This document shows, one piece after another, positions 17,991-28,300 of a stretch of DNA of 64,000 bases. The notes under the pieces were generated by a model. The model had not been told where the DNA came from, searched no databases, and was given only the letters and a program-made list of their open reading frames with translations. The translations under genes and the position numbers were made by a program. Where the stretch lies: assembly GCF_014075995.1 (NCBI RefSeq), contig NZ_CP055153.1:6634001-6698000 (forward strand). The letters are read 5' to 3'. Every line of letters starts with the position of its first letter. Position 1 is the stretch's first letter. Source of the stretch: Adhaeribacter radiodurans (GTDB taxonomy: Bacteria > Bacteroidota > Bacteroidia > Cytophagales > Hymenobacteraceae).

Positions 17991-19238
17991 TTATTTACGC
18001 ACTTGTTTAAAAACAAATACCCCTTTTTTATTAGCAACAATTATATCGGTTAGCTTGTCTTGGGTAATATCTTGGGTTACCACGTGTACGCCTACACCGG
18101 AGCTATCATCTATCAGGTGCGGAATCCAAGTGGGGGTTTTGCCTGGCTTCAACTCAAACCAGTACAATACGGGCGGTTCAAACTCTCCTGGATCTTTGCC
18201 CATATGAGCAAAATAGCGTTTGCCTGTTACTAAATCGGGGTGCCCATCGGAGTTGATATCGGTAAAGGACAGGCCGTGCGTTTGGGTAAATTTATCGGAA
18301 ATTAAATGGCGGTTCCATTGAATAGTGCCCTGTTCGTTGCGTACTTGTTCGTACCACCAAATTCCTAAGGCATGTGCCGAAGCAGAAACAACATCCTGGT
18401 CGCCATCTTCATCGAAGTCATACGTGTACATCTGTGAACAAGCTTCCCCTAAGTTTGCCGGGTGGAAGGTCCAATCTGTTTGCGTAGGATTGGCAGGTGC
18501 TTCCCACCAGCCTTCTTTTATCAATACATCCTGACGACCATCTTTATTGATATCACCTACTCCCAATCCATGCGAGAATGGCTCGGAACCAGGGCTTTTT
18601 TCCTTACTAATAGCTATTGGTTGCCAGGTTACATTTAAAGCAGAAACCGAAGGTTTAAACCAGGTCATCTGGCCCGTGGTAGAGTTCCCGCCTAATAAAT
18701 CTAGTTTCCCATCGCCATCAACGTCGAAGAAACCAGCCGACTCATTACCTAGCGTGTTATGAATAATGTGGGCTGTCCAGTGGCCTTCTTTTTTCTTGGG
18801 ATTTTCGAACCACATAACTTCTTTACCCGGAAAACCAACACGTACAAAATCCAGCCAGCCATCCTGGTTTACATCCATGGTGTGGCTCACAAAAGCATTG
18901 CTATATCCTTTGTCATAATAAAATTTTTCGGGCTGCGTTATTTCGTGCTTTTTCCAAATGGGTGCTTCAAACCAATAAGCACCAGCTAAAACATCTATTT
19001 TCCCGTCTTTATTTACATCACCTACTGCTACGCCTTCGGCAATAAACTCATCTGTTAGTACTTCTTTCGTAAAGGAAATCGTGCCCGCTTTTTTAGTTTT
19101 ACTTACTTTTTGAGCAAGTAATGTAAAAGGCGATACACTCAAAAAAGTTAAAAGCAGGAGGTAAATAAAAGAATGACAAGGTTTAGGGTAATACATTCCT
19201 GGAATTTGTTTAATAACAGTTGCAAAACGATTTTTCAT
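17991..19238 (-). CDS. Secreted FG-GAP/VCBS seven-bladed propeller protein
   Basis: This 415-residue protein has a signal peptide ending near TLLAQ. There are seven Ca-binding loops at regular spacing: GDVNKDGKIDVL, MDVNQDGWLDFV, FDVDGDGKLDLL, GDINKDGRQDVL, YDFDEDGDQDVV, TDINSDGHPDLV and the looser QDITQDKLTDII. That number predicts a complete seven-bladed integrin-alpha-like propeller. No ASPIC/UnbV domain and no T9SS tail are present, unlike the lipoprotein pair at 8302-15034. Met15 gives a more ordinary signal peptide than Met1, so the true start may be 19196. The partner or ligand is unknown. It reads in the opposite direction to the SusCD locus. Confidence 0.85.
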   Translation of the reverse strand: MKNRFATVIKQIPGMYYPKPCHSFIYLLLLTFLSVSPFTLLAQKVSKTKKAGTISFTKEVLTDEFIAEGVAVGDVNKDGKIDVLAGAYWFEAPIWKKHEITQPEKFYYDKGYSNAFVSHTMDVNQDGWLDFVRVGFPGKEVMWFENPKKKEGHWTAHIIHNTLGNESAGFFDVDGDGKLDLLGGNSTTGQMTWFKPSVSALNVTWQPIAISKEKSPGSEPFSHGLGVGDINKDGRQDVLIKEGWWEAPANPTQTDWTFHPANLGEACSQMYTYDFDEDGDQDVVSASAHALGIWWYEQVRNEQGTIQWNRHLISDKFTQTHGLSFTDINSDGHPDLVTGKRYFAHMGKDPGEFEPPVLYWFELKPGKTPTWIPHLIDDSSGVGVHVVTQDITQDKLTDIIVANKKGVFVFKQVRK

Positions 19239-19353
19239 ATATGGTAAAATTATACTACTAATCTGCCGGCTTAATAAAAGCTTTGTATGTAAATGAACTG
19301 GTTGGGGAAAGTATTACTATAAATTTAGAAATAAAAACATTCTTTTGGTAAAT

Positions 19354-19386
19354 GAAAAAGCCCACTTCATTCGGGTGAGCTTTTTC
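19354..19386 (-). terminator. Terminator of the 1869-residue protein gene
   Basis: GAAAAAGC-CCAC and GGTG-a-GCTTTTTC form a 12-bp stem with one bulge, ending in a T-run when read on the minus strand. It lies 150 bases beyond the stop codon of the gene ending at 19536. The other bases of 19239-19535 are AT-rich and unremarkable. Confidence 0.75.
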
Positions 19387-19535
19387 AGATAAAAGTTAGT
19401 AAATAAACTTATTGGTTTAAATGTTAAGTATCTATGATTGAAGTTTGCATGAACAAGATAAAATCATAAGCCAAATAATTTTTTTATTAGGCTACATACA
19501 TTATTGTTATAAGCCCTTTTACCAACCAGCAAAAT

Positions 19536-22500
19536 TTACTGGCGCATTATTTTAATTTGTTCGTGTAGCTTGCTGCCTTGCAACTGTAGATAATATACAC
19601 CGGGTTGCCGCATGGAACCCGAAAAATTAAAACTTAGAACAGTACTTGCCTGTTTAAGAGTACGTTTTCCATGGGCCAGCATAGCCCCTGTAGCAGAAAT
19701 AAGTTTGTAAGAAACTTCTCCGGACGCAGCTTCTCTGAGGACTACTTTTACCCGACCATTAGGGCTTGGGTTAGGATACACGCGCAAAGAAGAACCTATA
19801 GAAGAAAACTCTTTACCAACAGTTGCCACGCGAGCTACCTGGTTTACCACTGTAAAGTTTATAGTGAGCGGTGATCCCGCTGTTCCGGTACCATTAGTAC
19901 CTGAATAAGGGGTAGCTTTTAAGGTGTACGAGCCTGCCGCTGGTGTCCAACTGTTATAATTACCGTTATTATCTCCAAAAAGGGCATAAGGCACAGCTGT
20001 TTCAGTTGCTTGCTTCGCTTGTTTACCGCTTAAGCTAAACACAACACTGCCTATCTTTGCCGGATTAGTTATCGCCTGAATATTTAAAGCTTTGGTAGGT
20101 AGAGCACCTAAATTTAATACACTACCATTCGTTAAAGGCTGAATTGCTTGTTCAGTAGTGGCATTTATCAGAACAAAACCGGTTACCTGTTGATTAGTAC
20201 CCGTTGTTGAATTTACAGTAACAACAATTTGATCAGCAGCGCTGCTTGTACCAAAATTATCCTTTACTACCAAGCTAAATACATAGCTGCCAGCTACTAA
20301 GCCACTCACGGTTGGGCTAGCAACTGTTTTATTGTTAAAGGTAGCTGTGTTTGGGCCACTTACCTGGCTCCAACTGTAAGCTTGAATGGTGCCGTCTGGG
20401 TCGGTACCGGAACCATTTAGCCCAACACTATTGGTGGGCAAGGTAATAGCCTTGTCCGTTCCGGCATTCGCAATGGGTGCCTGATTTGGGTTATTGGTTC
20501 CTTCGCCGGTTAAGCTAATTGTAAGCGGCGTTGTACTGCCACTGTAAGTCACACTTAACTGAGCTACTTTGGTACCCAATGAAGCTGGTTTAAAAGATAC
20601 CGCCACAATAGCAGATGCATTGGCGCTCAAGCTTACTGCATTCGAGAAGTTATGCGTGAATTCAGCACTATTAGCTCCTGTTAGAGTTACGGTATTTATT
20701 TGTTGAGTTGTAGAACTCGTATTAGTAAGCGTTATTGTTTGCGCTTGAGAAATAGTACCGGCTTGCTGGCTAAAAAAATGCAGGGAAGTCGGGTTTGCTG
20801 TGATTTGTCCGTTAGCTGGATTAGTAAGTGGAAGGATCTCAATGGCTGATATTTTAGGCTGATCTACTTTTACAGAGAAATCAATATTAAGCACACCATC
20901 TGTTACTGTTACATCAAACGTTTTTACTAGAACTTTCATGGCACCGGCTTCGGCGTAGATGTCGAAATTAGCTAATTCTACTGTGCCTCCTTCTAAATTA
21001 ACCCCGAATATCCGTTTGCCCACTCCTGCAGCTCCACCACCAGTAGCTCCCCAGTATATTTCCGCGAAATGTAAGTTTACTCTGTACGTTCCGGCAGCCA
21101 CCGGAAAAGCGTAACCAAATGGAGTGGCCGAGCTTCGTTCGGTTTTGTATAACTGATCAGAGTTTGTGTTCGCAATATCCGCAATTTGATTATTGGTATA
21201 AATTTTACCACCCGTAAAGTATTTATCAGCTTCCCAGCTTTTATTCTCTAGCGTAAGGGCCGGCCCACCACCGTTTATCAGATATAAGGGCGAAACAGAA
21301 CTGCCACCCGCCTGACCGTTCAATCCAATTGTAGTTGTTCCTCCAGTTCCGGAATGATTAATAAGCACACTCCCGGTTTTAGTACCACTAGTAGTAGGGC
21401 TAAAGGAAATGCTTAAGGTTACACTTCCGCCTGCCGGAATGACAAATGGTAGAGAAAACGAAGTATTATGGGAGAAAGCAGCATCGCCGGTTTTAGTAAT
21501 GCCTGTAACTACAATAGCCTGATTGCCTGTAGTATTGCTTAAAATAAGTGTTTTACTCGTAGTAGAAGCAGTAGCAACCTGCCCGAAATCTAAAGTGCCT
21601 GGGGCCGTTATCTTACTCTGACTTAATGCTGTTCCAGCAGGAATGGTAGAACCAGAAACATAATAGGCTTCCTGTGAAGTAAGTAAGGGACTTCCTCCCT
21701 GGTTACCTGCTCCCGTAACAATGTAAATACCGTTATTACTTTCAATAGCTTGGGTGCCATGGCGGCCTTGTTGCAGATCGGCTAACCGACGCCACGTGTT
21801 GGTTGTAACATTCAGGGCTTCCGTTTCTTTGTGGCCGGCTGGTTGCGTGCTTTCGCCTCCAATAACCAATAGTTCGTTGCCTAAAACAACTGTGCCGGCT
21901 CCAGCCCGTTGAGTAGGAATATTACTGCTACTAGGTAAAGTTGACCAACTACTGGTTGTAAAGTCATAAACATCCACTTCTGGTACCGTAAAAGTAAAGG
22001 TTTGCCCGGTACTGGCAGAGGAACGCCTTCCACCAGCCACATACAATTTACTATTTACAATCGCCGCATGAAAATGATCCCGGGCTCGGGGAGCATTTGG
22101 CAAAGTCTTCCAGGTATTGGTAGCCGGATCATATTCATCGAACCAGTTTACCCAACCACTCCAATGGCCATCTAAGATTCCACTTATCAGGTATATTTTA
22201 TTATTGTACACCACTACCCCTGCCGAGCCCCGCCGGCGTGCCTGCGGTATAGATGGTCCGTTTATCCATTTATCGGTAACCGGATTATAAATATAAATTT
22301 GCGCTACAGGTGTTTCGCGGGGGTAAGAACCCGTAAAAGCACCCACTACATAAATTAATCCATTTAAAGTAACCGCTTGAAAATGGTGTAGCTCCATGGG
22401 TACATTGCTCTTGTTTACCCAGGTTTTATTAATCGGATCGTATTCCTGTACGGCTTTAATGCCCCGGCCACCAATTAAGTAAAATTTATTGCCTGCTTGC

Positions 22501-25145
22501 ACATACGCATTCTCTTCGCGGCCAATTATAGCGCCGGAATTTGCAGTAAGGGTTTGCCAAGTACCTAAAGCAGTAGCCTGATTGGAGGTAACATTAATAA
22601 AATCCCAGGTTGCAGTAAAAGGCGAAGCATTTCGGGAAGTAGCCATAATACCAACTGCCAAAGCCGGGCTTCCCTGAAGAGCAGTTAATAAGGCGCCGCT
22701 TATCTGAATAGGCGTTCCTAAACTAAATACAGTACCGCCATCACGACTATATTTGGGCTGTACGGTTCCTGTTACCGGATTTACAGCTAAAAATAAATCC
22801 AGAGTAGAGGCTGGTATTCCGCCATTTATATCAAACTGATAAGAAACAGGTGTTCCGGCATTTTCAAAAACTACTTCTATACCGCTTTTGCCCCCATTGG
22901 CATTCAGTACTATTTTTAAATAATTATCCTGGTCGCCGGTTCCAATAAAAATACCTTGAGATTGATTTCCTTGCGGAGGTTTGTTATCAAAAAAGTTACC
23001 TAAAATCCGGGCTTGAATTGTAAAAGGACCTGTGTTGGAAGTTACATTTAAGCCAAATTGAAAAGCATTTTCCTGAGTGTTTAAAGCACCCAAAGCATCG
23101 CCTGCCGAAACCGCTACTACCGAAAAAGCACCTACTGCTCCGCCAGCAATTAAATTATCTTCATTATATAATTTAGAATAATCATTAGTGGCTATTTTAT
23201 TACTCATTAAACCGGTAAAACCTAATCCAAAAAATCCCGTGCCCGGATAGTTGTTAAATAAATCGTACTTAATAGGAAGTGAGGTGGTCAAACCATTTTG
23301 AGCATCTTGGGCAAAATAATCTACATTGTCCGCAATTTGATCGTTATCATCATCAGTATCCTTTAAATCTGAAACTTTATCCCCATCAAAATCAGCTGGC
23401 TTACTGGAGGCAGAACATGGATTGGTTTGGTTGTCTATTTCATCCGCATTCGTGTAGCCATCTCCATCTTCATCTAAAGTGCTACTATACTGACTGCTGC
23501 AAGATATAAAATCGCCTGGCTCGAATATAGTAATGGCATTTGCTCCATAAGTAGCGGCCCATACTGAACCCGGAAAAACATCATTATCGCCCTGAGCAAT
23601 TATATCAAGTGGCTGTGAACCAAAATTAGCGGCAAAAGGTGCATCCGTTATTAGTTTTTTGCCGCCTTTACTATTTAAGACTTGGTCGCCGGTACTATTT
23701 AAGGAAATCTTATAAATGTTGCCATTGTAGCAGGCGGCCAGTAAACTTCCTTTTAAAGCATTATTAAAATTGGAAGCGGTGTATTCGGTTAATCCATTGG
23801 TAGAAGTGGGAAAAGTTAATAAAGAATTATCTGCTTCGCCGGGGCTTTGGTAATCGCCTTCTATGGGGTGGGCCAGATTTACGGGTACAGGCGGCCAATC
23901 TGCCGGTAATGGATCGCTCCCGGTTTTGCTTGTACGCCAGACACCAGTCGACCCGGAACGAGTGTATAAGCCTGCTCCCGCCGGGTTTGCCCGGATAGGA
24001 TTAGGATGACCTGCATAATAGCTGCCCGGTTCGTAGGTATCTAAATTGCCGATATAATGAAAACCATCCAGGTTATTTACCTGCGGATCATTTACACCCG
24101 GACCACTGGAGCCCGGTTCACCAACAACATAATTATTAGTAACCTTACCCGTCGCTCCTTCATTTGCCGGTCCGCCTCCCCATCCTTGGTTAGGTCCGTT
24201 ATCTACCGTATACATTCTTCCTGCTTTACCTGGCGTTTTTGTAATAACTAAATCATAAGCATTACGATAGCCGGTAGAATGAACTTTTACCGGACCTCCT
24301 ATAACAATTTTGGCCTGGTTCAATCCATCGTTTCCACCGAAAGGATCGCCTGCATCTGTTCCATCAGGGTTATTGCTCCGGGTAGGATCGTCTACAGTTG
24401 GCAAATCATATTTATATTTGGTGTTACCACTGCCCTTCATCGGAAGGGCTTCTACTTGCGATAAATCTATGGCCACAATGGAGGCAGATAAGGCATATTC
24501 GCAGATATAAGCAAAGTTGGCCGAAGGAGAACCAGCATTTGTAAATCCGCCGATAGTTAAGTAGAGCGTATTGGTTTTAGGATCCAACTGCATGCCATTA
24601 GTTGAATGATTTTCTTCGGAGCGAGGGAATCCACGGATTAAATCTACCTTATCCCAACTACTGGCTGTTTTGGTAAGCTTGGAAAGAATCCCCGAATTAG
24701 TATCTAAGTTTAGATCTCCTGATGGGCCACCAATGCGGCTATCGCTGGAGGTTACGTACATAATCGGGTTGGCTGCAGTACCACTTAGCAGCAATGAAGT
24801 TACCTGTCGGGTAGTGACACCCGTATTAACGGTGCCATTATCATTATGATTTGGAATTTGATTTATCAAGCTTACAGTTTCGGTAGCTGTAGCTGAATAA
24901 TTATTAGCGCCATTTCTTACAATGGTGAAAATTTTAATAAGACCGTTTTGTTGGGCAATGTATAAACGGCCATCTGGGCCAAATTGTAAAGAGGTAGGAT
25001 TTGTAATCGAAACTCCTTTTAAACTGCTAGTATTAAAGTTTTGCCCCCAAACGGGATCAATCCTTATAAATTGGGTTAGTAGTAATAAACTTAAAAATAA
25101 AAGTTTATTACTACTAACCCAATGGATAGTAATTAGTAGGTTCAT
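19536..25145 (-). CDS. Large multidomain T9SS-secreted protein (propeller, kelch, malectin, PKD)
   Basis: This 1869-residue protein is predicted to leave the cell by the type IX system. Order (approximate residues): signal peptide 1-34; a sugar-dehydrogenase/NHL-like propeller 36-540 (ITNPTSLQFGPDGRLYIAQQ); Asp-rich Ca-binding stretch 550-612 (DEDGDGYTNADE, DTDDDNDQIADN); LamG-like 619-862; kelch repeats 866-1156 (YVVGAFTGSYPRE, KLYVAGGRR); HYDIN/choice-of-anchor-D-like 1169-1279 and 1444-1549; malectin 1287-1439; PKD/REJ-like 1556-1646 (ANAGTDKAITLP); a module I cannot name 1652-1766; T9SS type A sorting domain from about 1782 (LRVYPNPSPNGRVKV). Carbohydrate binding or adhesion is inferred from the modules. 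Its signal-peptide codons contain a 23-bp inverted repeat. No Shine-Dalgarno is seen, and the only Met before the signal peptide is the one chosen. Confidence 0.85.
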   Translation of the reverse strand: MNLLITIHWVSSNKLLFLSLLLLTQFIRIDPVWGQNFNTSSLKGVSITNPTSLQFGPDGRLYIAQQNGLIKIFTIVRNGANNYSATATETVSLINQIPNHNDNGTVNTGVTTRQVTSLLLSGTAANPIMYVTSSDSRIGGPSGDLNLDTNSGILSKLTKTASSWDKVDLIRGFPRSEENHSTNGMQLDPKTNTLYLTIGGFTNAGSPSANFAYICEYALSASIVAIDLSQVEALPMKGSGNTKYKYDLPTVDDPTRSNNPDGTDAGDPFGGNDGLNQAKIVIGGPVKVHSTGYRNAYDLVITKTPGKAGRMYTVDNGPNQGWGGGPANEGATGKVTNNYVVGEPGSSGPGVNDPQVNNLDGFHYIGNLDTYEPGSYYAGHPNPIRANPAGAGLYTRSGSTGVWRTSKTGSDPLPADWPPVPVNLAHPIEGDYQSPGEADNSLLTFPTSTNGLTEYTASNFNNALKGSLLAACYNGNIYKISLNSTGDQVLNSKGGKKLITDAPFAANFGSQPLDIIAQGDNDVFPGSVWAATYGANAITIFEPGDFISCSSQYSSTLDEDGDGYTNADEIDNQTNPCSASSKPADFDGDKVSDLKDTDDDNDQIADNVDYFAQDAQNGLTTSLPIKYDLFNNYPGTGFFGLGFTGLMSNKIATNDYSKLYNEDNLIAGGAVGAFSVVAVSAGDALGALNTQENAFQFGLNVTSNTGPFTIQARILGNFFDNKPPQGNQSQGIFIGTGDQDNYLKIVLNANGGKSGIEVVFENAGTPVSYQFDINGGIPASTLDLFLAVNPVTGTVQPKYSRDGGTVFSLGTPIQISGALLTALQGSPALAVGIMATSRNASPFTATWDFINVTSNQATALGTWQTLTANSGAIIGREENAYVQAGNKFYLIGGRGIKAVQEYDPINKTWVNKSNVPMELHHFQAVTLNGLIYVVGAFTGSYPRETPVAQIYIYNPVTDKWINGPSIPQARRRGSAGVVVYNNKIYLISGILDGHWSGWVNWFDEYDPATNTWKTLPNAPRARDHFHAAIVNSKLYVAGGRRSSASTGQTFTFTVPEVDVYDFTTSSWSTLPSSSNIPTQRAGAGTVVLGNELLVIGGESTQPAGHKETEALNVTTNTWRRLADLQQGRHGTQAIESNNGIYIVTGAGNQGGSPLLTSQEAYYVSGSTIPAGTALSQSKITAPGTLDFGQVATASTTSKTLILSNTTGNQAIVVTGITKTGDAAFSHNTSFSLPFVIPAGGSVTLSISFSPTTSGTKTGSVLINHSGTGGTTTIGLNGQAGGSSVSPLYLINGGGPALTLENKSWEADKYFTGGKIYTNNQIADIANTNSDQLYKTERSSATPFGYAFPVAAGTYRVNLHFAEIYWGATGGGAAGVGKRIFGVNLEGGTVELANFDIYAEAGAMKVLVKTFDVTVTDGVLNIDFSVKVDQPKISAIEILPLTNPANGQITANPTSLHFFSQQAGTISQAQTITLTNTSSTTQQINTVTLTGANSAEFTHNFSNAVSLSANASAIVAVSFKPASLGTKVAQLSVTYSGSTTPLTISLTGEGTNNPNQAPIANAGTDKAITLPTNSVGLNGSGTDPDGTIQAYSWSQVSGPNTATFNNKTVASPTVSGLVAGSYVFSLVVKDNFGTSSAADQIVVTVNSTTGTNQQVTGFVLINATTEQAIQPLTNGSVLNLGALPTKALNIQAITNPAKIGSVVFSLSGKQAKQATETAVPYALFGDNNGNYNSWTPAAGSYTLKATPYSGTNGTGTAGSPLTINFTVVNQVARVATVGKEFSSIGSSLRVYPNPSPNGRVKVVLREAASGEVSYKLISATGAMLAHGKRTLKQASTVLSFNFSGSMRQPGVYYLQLQGSKLHEQIKIMRQ
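25070..25123. repeat. Perfect 23-bp inverted repeat in signal-peptide codons
   Basis: The arms 25070-25092 and 25101-25123 are perfect reverse complements of 23 bp (outer end ATTGGGTTAGTAG..., inner end ...AAACTT) around the 8-base spacer AAAAATAA. They encode about residues 8-26 of the 1869-residue protein, from HWVSSNKLL through LLLLTQF. Neither strand has a terminator-like T-run after the stem. As RNA it would form a very stable hairpin about 20 bases after the start codon. Confidence 0.9.
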
Positions 25146-25296
25146 AGCGGCTAGAAAATGGCTGTTAAAAATTTATAAAATGTTTAGAGAAAATGAGGAG
25201 GGTTAGCTAAAGACTCCAGGTTTTTGGAGGCTCCGGAAGCAGAGCTTGCTATTTTTGATTTAGATGCGTTTTTATTAATCTTTTTTAGGAAGTAAT

Positions 25297-25326
25297 AAAA
25301 AGAGCTACCAATTGGTAGCTCTTTTT
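25297..25326 (-). terminator. Terminator of the 5441-residue protein gene
   Basis: A perfect 30-base palindrome, AAAAAGAGCTACCA followed by its complement, has A and T runs at its ends. It can terminate transcription in either direction. It lies 18 bases beyond the stop codon of the giant gene ending at 25344. Confidence 0.88.
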
Positions 25327-25343
25327 AAAATGTCAGATAAATT

Positions 25344-28300
25344 TTACCGAACGATTAGTCGGGTGGTTACTTTAGTGGTTTTAGAACTTACCACTATCAT
25401 ATATACTCCCGAGCTAAACCTATTGGTAAAGGCCAGGTTAGTATGTAGGATACCGTTGGTATTCGTAACAGCTAATCCAGACTGAATAACGCTTCCTTGT
25501 GCATCGTACACTTGAATAGTTACCTCTTCGTTTGCTTTGAATTGGCTTGCTTCCAGGGTTACTTTATCACCAAGGTTCGGATTCGGATAAGCGGTAAGAG
25601 TAGTTTTAACCTCTTCGGCCACACCATTTTCACTCAAGGAACCAACCCCGATTCTAGCTGCAGTAGTGATTTGCGGTAGTACTTCGATAGCTGATACTTT
25701 CGGCATATCTGCAGCACCAGAAGTGAAGTTGATGTTCAGTACTCCATCCGTTACAGTTACCGGAATAGTTTCCAACACTGGACGCATCGCTCCACCTGCT
25801 CTGGCGTAGATGTCGTAATTGGTCAGTTTGCGACCGTTTTCTACATCTACGTTAAACTGACGGCGACCAGCAGCAGTATGGTAAACTTCAGCAAAGTGTA
25901 ACACTACGTTCACTTGACCATTCTGTACTGGAATGCTGTACGTGAAGGCTGCCGCTGAACGCTCGGTACGGTACATCACATCATCAGTGGTATTTAGAAT
26001 ATCACCACTAGCAATCGAGTAAGTCCGGTTCGTGCCTCCAAAGTATTGATCGGCGCTGAACTGACGGTTGTTAGATGCTAAGAAAGCAGTTCCACCGGCA
26101 TTGATGCGAATCGCGTTGGCAGTAACCACATTGTTTACTGTTACCGTAATCTGCTCGTCATCCATCATTACTGGTGAGCCGTTGTCTGTTACCCGTACCG
26201 TGAAGGTATAAGTGCCCGCCGTAGTTGGTGTCCAGGTGAATACCCCCGTCGAAGCATTAATTACCGCTCCGGTTGGGGCACTTACTAAAGAGTAAGCTTT
26301 TGTCTGGTTAGTATTCGCATCGGTGGCAGTAGCAGTGAAGGTCAGAGCCTGGTTCACCGTTACAGTTTTGTTGCCAATAGCCGCTAATACTGGAGCTACG
26401 TTGGTCACGGTTTGTGGAATCACTTCGATGGCAGATACTTTCGGCAGGTTAGCCGCTCCGCTAGTGAAGTTGATGTTCAACACACCATCTGTTACCGTTA
26501 CTGGAATGGTTTCCTGAATAGCGCGTAATGAACCACCGGCTTTAGCGAAGATGTCGTAGTTAGTCAGCTTGCGGCTACCTTCTACATCTACGTTAAACTG
26601 ACGACTACCGGCTCCACCTGTTCCTCTACCAGAAATTCCGAACCAAATTTCAGCAAAGTGTAACACTACGTTCACTTGACCATTCTGTACTGGAATGCTG
26701 TACGTGAAGGCTGCCGAAGAACGCTCGGTACGGTACATCACGTCATCGGTGGTATTCAGAATATCACCACTGGCGATAGATGAAGTACCAGCCGTGCCTC
26801 CGAAATACTGGTCAGCGCTGAACTGACGGTTGTTAGATGCTAAGAAAGCAGTTCCACCGGCATTGATGCGAATCGCGTTGGCAGTAACCACATTGTTTAC
26901 TGTTACCGTAATCTGCTCGTCATCCATCATTACTGGTGAGCCGTTGTCTGTTACCCGTACCGTGAAGGTATAAGTGCCCGCCGTAGTTGGTGTCCAGGTG
27001 AATACCCCCGTCGAAGCATTAATTACCGCTCCGGTTGGGGCACTTACTAAAGAGTAAGCTTTTGTCTGGTTAGTATTCGCATCGGTGGCAGTAGCAGTGA
27101 AGGTCAGAGCCTGGTTCACCGTTACAGTTTTGTTGCCAATAGCCGCTAATACTGGAGCTACGTTGGTCACGGTTTGTGGAATCACTTCGATGGCAGATAC
27201 TTTCGGCAGGTTAGCCGCTCCGCTAGTGAAGTTGATGTTCAACACACCATCTGTTACCGTTACTGGAATGGTTTCCTGAATAGCGCGTAATGAACCACCG
27301 GCTTTAGCGAAGATGTCGTAGTTAGTCAGCTTGCGGCTACCTTCTACATCTACGTTAAACTGACGACTACCGGCTCCACCTGTTCCTCTACCAGAAATTC
27401 CGAACCAAATTTCAGCAAAGTGTAACACTACGTTCACTTGACCATTCTGTACTGGAATGCTGTACGTGAAGGCTGCCGAAGAACGCTCGGTACGGTACAT
27501 CACGTCATCGGTGGTATTCAGAATATCACCACTGGCGATAGATGAAGTACCAGCCGTGCCTCCGAAATACTGGTCAGCAATGAACTGACGGTTGTTAGAT
27601 GCTAAGAAAGCTGCTCCACCCGCGTTGATGCGGATACCACTAACCACCGGACAGTTCTGATCCTTAGTAATAGTTACCTGTTGCGTTTTGCTGCAGCCAG
27701 AGGCATCTAATAGAGTTACAGTGTAAACACCAGGCTGTAAGTTGGTAGCCGTTGCGCCGGTTTGTACCGGAGTAGTGCTCCAGGTAATGGTGTAATTACC
27801 AGTACCGCCCGTGATGTTACTTACTGTGGCAGTTCCAGTTGTTGCGGTACACGCAATAACCGGGGCAGTAACATTAAAGGCTAAATTGTTGCGTTCCGGG
27901 ATAGTAAATACTTTCGCAGTTTCGCATCCACCTGTTACATTTTCTTTTACATAGAATGTATAAGAGCCTGCAGCCATATTAGCAAATACCGGCGAGGTTT
28001 GGTAGCTACCGTTTGGTCCTAGTTTGTACAAGTAAGAACCAGCAGTAGAGTTAGCCACTCCGAAGGTAATGGAACCATTCGTTAAACCACATTCTGAGCC
28101 TAACACAGCTTGTTGCGTTAGAGTAACTGCGTTCGGGTTGGCAGAGGCGGCGAAGATTTCCATACCAGCTAATGCTACCCGGTTAACGGCTGGGTTAAAC
28201 TTAACATCCAGTTTTCCGTCGGTTATATTTACTGCGAAATCTTTTACCAGGGCGGCTTTATAGCCCACTTCCCGGAAGATATCGAAGTTCGACAGACGGG

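Noticed and set aside
17740-18989. Several short plus-strand frames in and beyond the REP-like cluster.
   Set aside because: They have no recognisable protein character. Those beyond 17991 are antisense to the FG-GAP gene, whose seven Ca-loops are unmistakable.
25070-25123. Transcription terminator.
   Set aside because: The stem lies inside coding sequence and has no T-run on either strand.
26053-27576. CRISPR array or transposon repeats.
   Set aside because: The period is 762 bases, the units are contiguous and the frame is kept throughout, so this is domain duplication in a gene.
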